Shown here one piece after another: positions 51,201 through 58,918 of a stretch of DNA of 64,000 nt (the stretch's first letter is position 1; every line of letters begins with the position of its first letter). The stretch comes from a bacterium. Its GTDB lineage: Bacteria; Pseudomonadota; Alphaproteobacteria; Micavibrionales; UBA2020. Location: the NCBI GenBank assembly GCA_029945425.1, contig JAQSDV010000001.1, positions 62,001-126,000 of the forward strand. Direction: 5' to 3'. The position numbers and the translations under genes are program-made. The notes under the pieces are model-generated. The model was not told the origin of the DNA and searched no databases. It was given only the letters and a program-made list of their open reading frames with translations.

Positions 51201-53737
51201 ATGACCCGGCGCACACCGCCGATGTTGCGGTAGTAGTATTTCGTGTCCTTACCAAGCGGGTTGGTCGACGTATTGGTGGTGTAGTTGAACGTATAGCTGT
51301 CGACCCCGCCCGCATGCTGGGAGGAAATCGCCTTGCCGCTGGCGTCATAGCCGAAGGTGGCGTAGCGCACGCCCTTGGCGTCAGTGATGCCGGTCAGCGC
51401 ATTGGTGTAGGTCAGGTTCTCGTAATGATACGTCGTGGTTTTGGTATCCGGGCGCGTGACGGTGGTCAGGTTCGTGCCGGTGTAGCCGTAGGTGAATGTC
51501 CCGTCTGGCGTGACGACGGTATTCACCTTGCCCGAGACATAGGTAAGCGTGATCGCCCGCCCGTTTTCATTAGTGACCGAGGTCAGCTGCCCCGAGCCGT
51601 TATAGGCGAGGTTAACTGCCCCGCCGCCCATGTACTCGATGCGTGTCAGCTGGAAGGTGGCGTTGTATTTCTCCACCGTGTTGTTGGGCAGCGTATAGGA
51701 ATAGCCGCCGGTGATCGTCTTGAATACGGCGCGGTTCGACAGATCATTCGGGACCCAGTTGCCGCCTGTCAGGGTATAGGCGCGCACCACGCCCGAGGCG
51801 TCGGTGATAGAGGCCGCCGTGCCGCCGGTGACCGTCAGCGTTCGCGCGTAGTTGTGCCGCCAATACGTGCCGACGGTGTTATTCGTCCAGGTGGAATCCG
51901 AGCGGTAGACGCGGATGAAGCTCAGCGCGCCCGCATCATAATCCACCGCCGTCTGCTGCTTGTAGCCGACGTCGAAATTAATCGGGTTCCCCATGCTTGG
52001 GCTGGGGCCACTGATACGCGCGACCTCCCCGCTCATGTTGGTACCGCCTGCAGTCTCGCCGCGGTCGGCGGGTGCCTGTATTGCCTGTGCGGCGGCAGCG
52101 TCTGCGCCCCCCGGCAGTTGACAGCCCTCGGGCGTGGTCGACTGGTCGGGTGTGGTCGCGGTGTCGGCGATGGGGGTAAAGGTCGCCGTGATGTCGTAGT
52201 CGCCCGTCTGCGCCACGGTGGTGGCGATGACATAGAGTGTATAAACCCCGCTGGTCGCAAGCGTCACGCCGGTCAGCGACGACGCGTTGGAGGTCTGGTA
52301 ACTGCCATCCGGCTTGTACAGCCATATTTGCCGCCCGAGCGAAGAGGTGGTGGTGATGGTGGCTGTACCTGCCTGTGCGTTCATCTTGTAGCTGTTGATC
52401 GCGTTGCGCGCCAAAAATTCGCCCGCCTGCGCCACACCATTGAACAACTCACCCTCCGACACGTCCGACGCGCCTCGGAAGAAATTGAAGTCGAAGGTTC
52501 CGGTATCGGTGATATAGGTGGCATAGAGCACGATTGTATAGCGACCGCTCTGCGTTGCGGCAGGCGTCGGGAAGTCGACGCGCCCTGCCACCGCCGACAC
52601 CGTGAAGAAGGTGCCGTCGGGCGCATAGATGCTGATGAACATGCCGTATGTGCTGTTTATGTGGATACGCGCGCCCTGTCCAGCCACCGCGTCGAAGACA
52701 TATGTCTTGATCTCGTTTGGCACGAGGTCGCCGCTGAAGTTGTTGCCGCTCACGATGACGTTCTTGTTGTTGCTGTCGTTGCCCTTGGCGAAATACAGCT
52801 TGTAGGCACCGGTATAGGTAATGTTCGAGGCCTGGACGACGACGGTGTAAGTACCGCTGGCGGTCGCGGCGTCGGCGAAGCGGTTGGTGCCCTTGGCATA
52901 AGCGGTCCCGTCGGGCTTCATCACCCAGATGTAGTTGCCGCTGTAGACGCTATCGACCTGGATGCGGAAATACTCGCCCGCCGCCGCCGTAAACTGGTAG
53001 CTCATCAGCCCGTTCACCGGTAGCGTGCCGTTTGCGGTCGCGCTGCTGGTGAGGCTGCCGCTAGACACCGCGCCCGCGCCCAGCACCGCATAGACCTGCG
53101 TCGTGCTGGTGGTGAGGTTGCTCGTCGGTTCGATGATGACTGTATAGTTGCCGGTCGTTGCCAGTGCCTGCTCGACCCGGCTGCTGCTGAGGGAAAGACT
53201 AGTGCCGTCGGGATTATAAACGCGCGTCGCGATCCCTATCGATGTGCCGAGTCCCGTCTGCAGCAGCAGGAATTGCCCCGCCGTCGCGCTGATCTTGTAG
53301 CTAAGCATGCCGTTGAGGCCAATACTGCCGCTCGCGACGCTGCCGCTCGTCAGGTTGCCATTCGCGACCGCGCCGCCGGAGTTGACGTACATGAGCTGGA
53401 AGTTGCCGGCGGGGCCTGTGACAGTCACGTTATAAGTACCGCCTGCCGCCAAGTTGGAACTCACGAAGCGGTTGGCGCTACCGCTGACGGCGTAGCCCCC
53501 TGGCCCGGTCACGTTGATCGTCACGCCGATAGTTGCGACGGCGTGCATAACAACGTTCTCTCCGGTGTTTGCAGTGAAGGTGTAGTTCTCGGTATAGCCG
53601 TTGCCGAGGTTCAGCACGCCGGAGCTCGACGTGCCGCTGGTCAGCGCGCCGCCCGCCTGCGCCGGGCCGCCGGAGGCGAGCAGCAAGCCGAGCCCGATTA
53701 GAATTACGCACAGGAAATTCTTGGCGAAACTGGTCAT
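48203..53737 (-). CDS. Secreted RHS/YD-repeat polymorphic toxin with N-terminal PPC-like repeats
   Basis: 1,844 residues. A Sec signal peptide ends at GGPAQA-GG (about 28). Residues 30-540 contain five beta-sandwich repeats of about 100 residues resembling PPC domains (LNGMLSYKISATAGQFLLLQ; VNGLMSYQFTAAAGEYFRIQ; each ending G-x-Y-T-V-x-V). Near 600, GNPINFDVGYKQQTAVDYDA marks entry to the RHS part, with YD repeats such as TTYTYDALQRLSTQTNALSG up to about 1,600, and the core end LFYNWNRYYNPAIGRYISSD with DPMGLAG near 1,690. The last 150 residues are a separate module: a hydrophobic stretch (ASEFIGFGAAGLAVGMYAGY) and a probable toxin tip (WGKNRLIKELHDRGFIYDKP, EQIRILPRPNRVPYSND). Confidence 0.9.
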   Translation of the reverse strand: MTSFAKNFLCVILIGLGLLLASGGPAQAGGALTSGTSSSGVLNLGNGYTENYTFTANTGENVVMHAVATIGVTINVTGPGGYAVSGSANRFVSSNLAAGGTYNVTVTGPAGNFQLMYVNSGGAVANGNLTSGSVASGSIGLNGMLSYKISATAGQFLLLQTGLGTSIGIATRVYNPDGTSLSLSSSRVEQALATTGNYTVIIEPTSNLTTSTTQVYAVLGAGAVSSGSLTSSATANGTLPVNGLMSYQFTAAAGEYFRIQVDSVYSGNYIWVMKPDGTAYAKGTNRFADAATASGTYTVVVQASNITYTGAYKLYFAKGNDSNNKNVIVSGNNFSGDLVPNEIKTYVFDAVAGQGARIHINSTYGMFISIYAPDGTFFTVSAVAGRVDFPTPAATQSGRYTIVLYATYITDTGTFDFNFFRGASDVSEGELFNGVAQAGEFLARNAINSYKMNAQAGTATITTTSSLGRQIWLYKPDGSYQTSNASSLTGVTLATSGVYTLYVIATTVAQTGDYDITATFTPIADTATTPDQSTTPEGCQLPGGADAAAAQAIQAPADRGETAGGTNMSGEVARISGPSPSMGNPINFDVGYKQQTAVDYDAGALSFIRVYRSDSTWTNNTVGTYWRHNYARTLTVTGGTAASITDASGVVRAYTLTGGNWVPNDLSNRAVFKTITGGYSYTLPNNTVEKYNATFQLTRIEYMGGGAVNLAYNGSGQLTSVTNENGRAITLTYVSGKVNTVVTPDGTFTYGYTGTNLTTVTRPDTKTTTYHYENLTYTNALTGITDAKGVRYATFGYDASGKAISSQHAGGVDSYTFNYTTNTSTNPLGKDTKYYYRNIGGVRRVMLVSGIASANCVASYKKINYDALGRVISKTDWQNHTTRYQYDSRGNVVYMLEAAGRPTVQRATTISWITSFNLPDVVTEPGITTDYDYDTYGRLVTMTVTDTATAETRITTYAYYSNGTDGSGNVILGRLQQVNGPRTDVSDLTTYAYDGNYNLTTVTNSLSQVTTVSARDSAGRPTTIQDMNGINTVLTYDTNGWLQTATRASGTGLAALYDFDYDFNGNIVKVTLPNSVFVEYSYDNAQRLTGIKDSLNNTVTYTLNNAGDATKAEVKNVTPTTTYVHDQAFDELSRLIRSIGAATPAQTAVFAYDKNSNLTSYTDPKANPATTYTYDALQRLSTQTNALSGVTTLGYSGLDDLTSVKDQRNHTTSYTYNAFGDVRSEISPDRGTINYIVDKAGNVTKRTDARSVVTDYTYDALNRLLTVVYPAETALNATLSYDLSSGCGTPYKGHLCRVVDNTGTTNYQYDSLGRVTSVSETRGALTFTQSYTYDLAGNIATMTMPSGRVVTYTRNANGLVSNVAAPINGSATNLASSITYLPFGPQNAMTYGNAKTFSATYDTDYNPTNRTVSGGLYNWTYTTDKNSNITQAGTTTYGYDALDRVNAENPGAAASYTYDATSNRLTKVQGGTITTTVPAANNKISAVGGTAYTYDAAGNITAIGTNGYVWSNQGLMKEYKISGVSTATYTYNAYNQRTKKVTGGVTTHYVYGAGGLMLGEYTTAGAMVREYIYLNQVPLTQVNSGSPETVTYIHTDHLGTPRFGTNSAGTSVWSWANDAFGISAASGATTINLRLAGQYYDSESSLFYNWNRYYNPAIGRYISSDPIGLAGGLNTFGYVGQSPVMWIDPMGLAGMGHNKPPIITIQQLLSSTALASEFIGFGAAGLAVGMYAGYNLVGFVGSYFLPEDVDCPLGGGLPNANAAWGKNRLIKELHDRGFIYDKPTTGEGGFIYKNANTGEQIRILPRPNRVPYSNDPTAKFENDWYYRYRTRDQPWGPATTIPNK

Positions 53738-54023
53738 GACAAACCCGCGGCTGGCTGCGCCGCGACGGAGCCCGCGCGACGGAAACGCCGGACGGGAATC
53801 GCGGGGCAGGTTGATGGTCGATTATTTATTTTGCTCCCGTCATGGCAAGGGAGGGAAGCAATTTATTTTGCAAGCCTGATTATGCAAGGATTTTCCTAAA
53901 ATACCCCACGGCTTTCGCAAAGAGATTAGGGGCGGGTGATTTCATCGTGGCGACTCAGTGGCAACGAGCGTATCATAGAGAAATCGTCCGTCATTTTTCT
54001 GTTTCATAATTCTAGGTGTGCCC

Positions 54024-54704
54024 ATGAAAAACATTCTCGCCCCGCTTTTGGTGCTGCCGCTCCTCATGTTGCTGCACGCCGCGCCGTCGCGCGCAGCCGA
54101 TGCCGCCGCTCAGGAGAAAAGCGACGCAACTTTTCAGCAATTCGTAGAACGCGGCGCGGCGGCGGAGGAGCAGCACCAGAAGCTGATCTCGACCCTCTCG
54201 GGCGGTTGGCATTATCGCGCGACCGTCTGGGCTGCCGGCAGCGCCACGCCCGCCAGCACTATTGGCCGGTCAGAGAACAACATGATCCTCGACGGTCGCT
54301 TCCTCGAAAGCAAGACAACTGGCGTGCTGAATGTAGGCGGGCACGACGTCCCGGCCAACGGGCAGGGCATTCTCGGCTATGACCGCGCACAGGGACTCTA
54401 CGTCTCGACATGGATCAACTCGCTCTCGACGCAGGTTGTGAACGGCAGCGGCAAATACGATGGCCAGAAAAGGCTCCTGACGCTCTCGGGCGATCTCACT
54501 AACCCTTTGACCGGCGCGCGCGGCACTTACCGCGAGGAGATTGATTTCGTCAACGATGAGGGCTATCGCCGCACCATCTACGCCGTCGCAAAGGGCGGAA
54601 AGCCGGTGAAGCTGATGGAAATCGAATATTCCCGCAGCCCCTTCCCCACGCCGGGGGCGGAGAATGCATCGCCCGTGCCAGAAGCGGGTGGCGAAAAACC
54701 CTAA
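54024..54704 (+). CDS. DUF1579-like secreted protein
   Basis: 226 residues from ATG 54024; a GTG two codons earlier is possible. Signal peptide ending about APSRA-ADA. The mature protein follows the DUF1579 plan: HQKLISTLSGGWHYRATVWA, NMILDGRFLESKTTGVLNVG, GILGYDRAQGLYVSTWINSL and LLTLSGDLTNPLTGARGTYR, a lipocalin-like beta barrel by inference. Function of the family is unknown. Divergent from the RHS gene, with GC-rich codons, so probably of different origin from the immunity region. Confidence 0.8.
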   Translation: MKNILAPLLVLPLLMLLHAAPSRAADAAAQEKSDATFQQFVERGAAAEEQHQKLISTLSGGWHYRATVWAAGSATPASTIGRSENNMILDGRFLESKTTGVLNVGGHDVPANGQGILGYDRAQGLYVSTWINSLSTQVVNGSGKYDGQKRLLTLSGDLTNPLTGARGTYREEIDFVNDEGYRRTIYAVAKGGKPVKLMEIEYSRSPFPTPGAENASPVPEAGGEKP

Positions 54705-55195
54705 TCACCAATTGCTGAATCCTGAGTAATGTCCTCGTCTCTCTCACATCCTGCTGGTTTAACTCGCATCGGATACCTCCAACAAGCGAGACAACCAGCT
54801 GACCCCGAGGCAAAATCCGTTACTGCGTGACGTGAATAATATCTACGCGGCGAATGCGCTGCAAGCAGCGCAGCGCGCTTTATTCGCAAGGGCTCACGGA
54901 GCCAGCTTGCGCCGTCTCCGCCCGTTAGGGTGCCAATCGCTTTCGCAAAAAATAATACGGACATAAAAACCGGTTGCTAGGGGCTGTTGCCCCCGCGCCC
55001 GCAAGGGTCTTGCGATAAACGTCGCAGGCCGTATCCCCATGCTTCCGCGCGCTCTCAAGCGAGCGACTTGTGCAGCATGGGTGAGACCCCTCGGCCTGAG
55101 CCGCCCTTGCGGTTGCTACCCCATCCTCGCCGGAAGGCAGAAGTGCATATGCGAGACGCAAACGCACTTTTAACCAATGGAAAGAGGACACAGAA
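54705..55195. other. Intergenic region before the antirestriction operon
   Basis: About 490 bases with no supported gene; frames on both strands lack ribosome sites and cross direct repeats such as gcaagcagcgcagcgcgc. Such a junction region is expected between the RHS cargo and the mobilizable element. The promoter for the 55196 gene should lie near its right end, where cttttaaccaatggaaagagg precedes the start. Confidence 0.5.
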
Positions 55196-55447
55196 ATGAC
55201 ACAAGCAGCAATCCACAGCCTGAACTGGAACGGTATCACTTTAGAAATCAAGGTCGAGTCTGACCAGTTATCCAGCCGCCTCACTGGCGAAGAACATACC
55301 ACCATCGAAGTCAAATCCCTGAACCCGCTTCATGCCGCCTTGCCCTTGGCGGAGCGCGGATTTTATCGCGATAGCGTGGCGGCCTCGACCCTGCGCGCAG
55401 CAGGCGGCGCGGTTGCTTATGTCGATGTCATGCTTGCAGCAGCGTAA
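55196..55447 (+). CDS. Hypothetical protein upstream of ardC
   Basis: 83 residues, with AGAGGA before ATG 55196. It begins MTQAAIHSLNWNGITLEIKV and has ERGFYRDSVAASTLRAAGGA in its second half; beta strands first, then helices. It precedes ardC by 14 bases on the same strand, so the two are likely one operon. I recall similar small genes next to ardC on proteobacterial plasmids, but no function is known to me. Confidence 0.7.
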   Translation: MTQAAIHSLNWNGITLEIKVESDQLSSRLTGEEHTTIEVKSLNPLHAALPLAERGFYRDSVAASTLRAAGGAVAYVDVMLAAA

Positions 55448-55461
55448 GGGAGGGAAAAGCC

Positions 55462-56367
55462 ATGGCCGAAGTTAGAAAAGACGTTTACGCCCGAGTTACT
55501 GACCGCATTATTGCCGACCTAGAGAAAGGAGTCCGCACATGGTTGAAACCGTGGAGCGTCAGCCATACGGCGGGCAAGATTTCCAGACCTTTGCGCCATA
55601 ACGGTACTCCTTATAGGGGCATGAACATTCTCCTGCTTTGGGGCGAGGCAATAGATAAGGGTTATGCCGCGCCCATCTGGATGACGTTCAAACAGGCGCA
55701 GGAACTCGGCGGCAACGTGAAGAAGGGGGAAAAATCCGCACTTGTGGTTTACGCCAACACCCTCACCCGCACGGAGACGAACGAACAGGGAGAGGACACG
55801 GAGAAGGAAATCCCCTTTATGAAGGGGTACAACGTCTTTAACGTGGAGCAGGTCGAGAACCTGCCAGCACATTACTATGCCCAGCCCATTCAGCCGCTTT
55901 CTATCGCGGAGCGCATCGAGAACGCCGACAGTTTCATGAAAGCAACGGGAGCCGCGATTAGCCACGGCGGCAACCGCGCCTTTTATGCCCCAGGCCGGGA
56001 TATTATCCAGCTGCCACCTTTCGAGGCCTTCAAGGACAAGGAAAGCTATTACGCCACCGCCCTGCACGAACTCACGCACTGGACGAGCCACAAGACCCGC
56101 CTAGACCGCAGCTTTAACGCCAAGCGTTTTGGCGATAACGGCTATGCGCGGGAGGAACTTGTAGCGGAACTGGGCGCGGCCTTCCTGTCGGCAGACCTCG
56201 GCATCACGCCGGAAATCAGGGAAGACCATGCGGCATACTTGGCTCATTGGCTGAAGGCGTTAAAGGAGGACAGCCGCGCCATATTCAGCGCGGCAGCCCA
56301 CGCGCAACGGGCAGCCGACTTCCTGCAAGCATTGCAGGTAAAGGAGGAAACGGCGGCGGCGGCATAA
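55462..56367 (+). CDS. ardC: ArdC-type antirestriction protein
   Basis: 301 residues, a normal length. The N-terminal ssDNA-binding domain (about 1-130) has YARVTDRIIADLEKGVRTWL and YRGMNILLLWGEAIDKGYAA with WMTFKQAQELGGNVKKGEKS. The C-terminal zincin-like domain has His202-Glu203-Leu-Thr-His206 (HELTH) in YATALHELTHWTSHKTRLDR and a glutamate in YAREELVAELGAAFLSADLG. ArdC proteins protect incoming ssDNA from restriction during conjugation. Its presence beside a relaxase module supports horizontal transfer. Confidence 0.93.
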   Translation: MAEVRKDVYARVTDRIIADLEKGVRTWLKPWSVSHTAGKISRPLRHNGTPYRGMNILLLWGEAIDKGYAAPIWMTFKQAQELGGNVKKGEKSALVVYANTLTRTETNEQGEDTEKEIPFMKGYNVFNVEQVENLPAHYYAQPIQPLSIAERIENADSFMKATGAAISHGGNRAFYAPGRDIIQLPPFEAFKDKESYYATALHELTHWTSHKTRLDRSFNAKRFGDNGYAREELVAELGAAFLSADLGITPEIREDHAAYLAHWLKALKEDSRAIFSAAAHAQRAADFLQALQVKEETAAAA

Positions 56368-56390
56368 GCATAATGCCGCCTTAAACGGAC

Positions 56391-56426
56391 GAAGGCCGCT
56401 GCCGGCAGAAACCGGCAGCGGCCTTC
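56391..56426 (+). terminator. Hairpin after ardC
   Basis: Perfect 15-bp stem (gaaggccgctgccgg / ccggcagcggccttc) with a six-base loop, 24 bases after the ardC stop. The T tract is weak (gcatttcatgatttt), but the stem is strong enough to stop or slow transcription. Confidence 0.75.
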
Positions 56427-56448
56427 GCATTTCATGATTTTAAAAAAA

Positions 56449-56476
56449 GTCCCCGCCGCCAATAGGCTGCGGGGAC
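56449..56476. repeat. Second hairpin after ardC
   Basis: gtccccgc / gcggggac, an eight-base perfect stem with a twelve-base loop, preceded by seven A. Read leftward this would be a terminator with a T tract. It separates the ardC operon from the cargo genes. Confidence 0.6.
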
Positions 56477-56542
56477 ATACATCTAAATATTTGTATAAGT
56501 AGCCTAATTGAATACAATAGTCAGAGAAAAGCGTTTTCACAC

Positions 56543-56851
56543 ATGGGTCAGGTCGTGCACAAAAGCCGTAAAATTGTTCTCTGCGTTGCACCGGAGAGCG
56601 AACAGAAACTGCATACTTTTGTTGAAGAGTGCATCCGCGGCAGAGTGGGCTTCATCGCCGTTGCCGGTGATAATTGCAGCCGGATTGAGGATATTATTGA
56701 CGAACTTGTCGTTGGGGACGCTTCCGACGATAGTCGATTTATACTCACTTCCTCACACCCAGACGAGGACTTGGACAGTGTTATCGAGTTTGCTCGTTCT
56801 ATGATAACGGGGGATGAATTTGAAGACGACGTTGAGATTGTGAAACTTTAG
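56543..56851 (+). CDS. Small hypothetical protein (DUF7684-like)
   Basis: 102 residues starting MGQVVHKSRKIVLCVAPESE. IEDIIDELVVGDASDDSRFI followed by LTSSHPDEDLDSVIEFARSM matches my memory of DUF7684, a short alpha/beta family without known function. An alternative frame from 56508 is not coding-like. It precedes a DUF6714-like gene, with which it may be co-transcribed. AT-richer than ardC. Confidence 0.7.
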   Translation: MGQVVHKSRKIVLCVAPESEQKLHTFVEECIRGRVGFIAVAGDNCSRIEDIIDELVVGDASDDSRFILTSSHPDEDLDSVIEFARSMITGDEFEDDVEIVKL

Positions 56852-56892
56852 AATTTGCACACTGGAATCGGATAGCCGGATAGATTGATCTG

Positions 56893-57390
56893 ATGGATAG
56901 CAAAGAAGAAAAAATAATGTCGGCAATTCAGAGCGCCTTTTCCCACGTTCAACGGGGGAATGGTATCTCGCTCCACGAAGCCGACGCTATAGACGATTAC
57001 GCCGACGAAACTCAGCGTCGGCAGGCTCGCCTTTTTGACACAGATGTTCATTGGTGGGAAATCGCACCGGAGCAGCTTGAAAAATTTTATAACGCTTTGT
57101 CGTTTATGGACGCGGAAGGTTTCCGCTATTATATCCCGGCTTATATGACACAGGCGCTGCGAACATATAAAGTTGGCTCACTTGCACTAGACGCGGCTAT
57201 TTCCTCGCTTTTTCCGGTTACTGAAGGTTCATCGGAGCTATATGCCCTTTTAGATGACGCGCAAAAAAGGAGTATCGCTCAGTTTCTGTGGTTTTTTGCT
57301 ACCGAGGCAGGTGATAGCTGGAAAGATAAGCTCGACGTTTACAACGCAACGCGAGCACTAGAGGATGTTTGGTATCCCTACTTGTCTTAA
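56893..57390 (+). CDS. DUF6714-like protein
   Basis: 165 residues. LHEADAIDDYADETQRRQAR, DVHWWEIAPEQLEKFYNALS and FMDAEGFRYYIPAYMTQALR are the conserved order of the DUF6714 family as I recall it; its function is unknown, though members are frequent among small genes in toxin/immunity neighbourhoods. No signal peptide or membrane segment. It sits 41 bases after the DUF7684-like gene and 25 before an alpha/beta hydrolase gene. Confidence 0.75.
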   Translation: MDSKEEKIMSAIQSAFSHVQRGNGISLHEADAIDDYADETQRRQARLFDTDVHWWEIAPEQLEKFYNALSFMDAEGFRYYIPAYMTQALRTYKVGSLALDAAISSLFPVTEGSSELYALLDDAQKRSIAQFLWFFATEAGDSWKDKLDVYNATRALEDVWYPYLS

Positions 57391-57415
57391 AAAATGTTAA
57401 AAGGCAAAAACTCAA

Positions 57416-58150
57416 GTGAGTGAAAAATCGTCCGATAACATTAAATTGGTAGTCATGATGCTACCCGGGATGGACGGGACGGGCATCTTGTTTAAAACTT
57501 TCATTCGGCAGCTACCGCGCGACATTGATATTAAGGTGGTAACTTATCCCCAAGATACTTATCTGACATACGAACAGCTAGCAGAGCATGTTAGAAGTAT
57601 TGCACCATTCTCCACACCCTATGTAGTTATCGCAGAGTCATATTCCGGACCTGTGGCCAGCCTACTGGCGGTAAACCCTATCGGAAATTTGCGAGCAGTG
57701 ATTTTTGTATCAAGCTTCGTCTCGTTGCCGTGGGGTCGTATAGGCACATGGATGGCAAAAATCTTGCCAACAGCCTTGTTTCGTTTGCGACCTCCCGCTT
57801 GGGCGCTGCGGTGGCTCTTAATGGACTCTGCGACTTCAGCGGAAACGATTGTCGAGGTGCAAGATACAATTGCCCGAATTAGCCCGGAAGTAATGGTCAA
57901 GCGGCTGCGAGATGCACTGACGGCGGATTTTTCGCCAATGCTACGGAAAAGCACTGTGCGGACGGTGTGTTTAGTGCCTGAATCCGACCGTCTTATTGGT
58001 GCTCGGGGCTATCAAAGCCTCGTAACAGCTAGGGAGGATATAGAAGTCGTAAAAATCATAGGCCCACATTTTCTCCTCCAGTCCTCTTCGGAAAGGTGTT
58101 TTGCTGCTCTTCAGAAGCTTGGACTATTTGACGTGGGTGTGGACGAGTAA
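57416..58150 (+). CDS. Alpha/beta hydrolase
   Basis: 244 residues from a GTG start. Alpha/beta hydrolase core: LPGMDGTGILFKTFIRQLPR near the oxyanion loop, nucleophile serine in YVVIAESYSGPVASLLAVNP (E-S-Y-S-G, a variant of G-x-S-x-G), and candidate acid and histidine near VPESDRLIG and IIGPHFLLQSS. The LLMDSATSAETIVEVQDTIA region would be the cap. Substrate unknown; esterase or acyl-lipid activity is plausible. Its stop meets the end of the convergent mobC gene without spacing. It is part of the cargo between ardC and the relaxase module. Confidence 0.82.
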   Translation: MSEKSSDNIKLVVMMLPGMDGTGILFKTFIRQLPRDIDIKVVTYPQDTYLTYEQLAEHVRSIAPFSTPYVVIAESYSGPVASLLAVNPIGNLRAVIFVSSFVSLPWGRIGTWMAKILPTALFRLRPPAWALRWLLMDSATSAETIVEVQDTIARISPEVMVKRLRDALTADFSPMLRKSTVRTVCLVPESDRLIGARGYQSLVTAREDIEVVKIIGPHFLLQSSSERCFAALQKLGLFDVGVDE

Positions 58151-58546
58151 TTATCTTCTTCCTCCCCATTGCCTGTCAGAAAGTTCGTCGCCCAAAGCCT
58201 TACGAATGGTTCGTCGCAGATGCCGCAGATCCGAACAAAGGAAGCGCAGCTGTTTCTCTAACTCATCATCTATTTCCAAGTCGCCGTCGTCGATAGCGTT
58301 CAGGATACTGTGCAGGCTGCTGGAAATATGCTGGCGACCAAGTTCCCTGAGAAGTTTCTTGAGCAGGCTCTTATCAACGTCAAAGCGTCGCATCTTGCGG
58401 CGGCGGGGGCTTGGCGTTTCAAAGAGCCGCGAGCGCACGTAAACCGCCGTTGGCATGTCGCCAGCCAAGGCAACAAGCTTTGCCCGCTCCTCCACGCTCA
58501 GCCGCATAGAAAAGGGTACGCCATATTTGTCATTCCGATCAGCCAT
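58151..58546 (-). CDS. MobC-like mobilization protein (paralogue, downstream of relaxase)
   Basis: 131 residues. N-terminal ribbon-helix-helix-like start DKYGVPFSMRLSVEERAKLV, followed by ALAGDMPTAVYVRSRLFETP, then basic PRRRKMRRFDVDKSLLKKLL and a helical LGRQHISSSLHSILNAIDDG. The same order occurs in the MobC-like protein at 61009-61410, about 35% alike by eye. MobC proteins help relaxases open the oriT. A second copy downstream of the relaxase is unusual. Confidence 0.75.
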   Translation of the reverse strand: MADRNDKYGVPFSMRLSVEERAKLVALAGDMPTAVYVRSRLFETPSPRRRKMRRFDVDKSLLKKLLRELGRQHISSSLHSILNAIDDGDLEIDDELEKQLRFLCSDLRHLRRTIRKALGDELSDRQWGGRR

Positions 58547-58552
58547 GTCCTG

Positions 58553-58903
58553 CTACCTTTTTTCTGAGCCTCTTTGTATTAGAAGCGCCGCCCTCACATC
58601 TTCCTCGCTCCACAATAGGCGCTCCGGTTCTCCACGCAAGAGGTTGGAGCGTTTTTTGGTGATGGTGGAGCCGACTTTATGCGGCCTCAACTCGGAGCCG
58701 ATTATGTTTTCTGTGATATGGGATTTCAGGACGGTGAGTTTGACAAAATCGCCGTCTATCGCCGCGATTTGCGCGATAACCTTCTGCTTTCCCCACGGAC
58801 GGGATTTCGTCCTTTTGCGTGTTTTCTTAGGCGACCATATCGCCTCTATCCACTCCACAACGTCGGATTCAACAAAGACGCCCTCTGATTTTTCCCATGC
58901 CAT
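58553..58903 (-). CDS. Hypothetical protein between relaxase and second MobC-like gene
   Basis: 116 residues starting MAWEKSEGVFVESDVVEWIE. A basic linker (SPKKTRKRTKSRPWGKQKVI) precedes a small beta-rich part (IAAIDGDFVKLTVLKSHITE) and a Lys/Arg-rich region (VGSTITKKRSNLLRGEPERL). The beta-rich part could bind nucleic acid, but no family is recognised. It lies 15 bases after the relaxase and 6 bases before the second MobC-like gene, so it belongs to the mobilization operon. Confidence 0.7.
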   Translation of the reverse strand: MAWEKSEGVFVESDVVEWIEAIWSPKKTRKRTKSRPWGKQKVIAQIAAIDGDFVKLTVLKSHITENIIGSELRPHKVGSTITKKRSNLLRGEPERLLWSEEDVRAALLIQRGSEKR

Positions 58904-58918
58904 GATTGCCGTTCCCCC

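Noticed and set aside
49094..53023. Long forward frames of 506 and 786 codons opposite the RHS gene
   Set aside because: Both are composition shadows: Gly/Val/Arg-rich repeats mirroring the YD repeats. The reverse frame has all RHS motifs.
54925..55314. 129-codon reverse frame before ardC
   Set aside because: It overlaps the start of the 55196 gene, has no ribosome site and no protein-like pattern.
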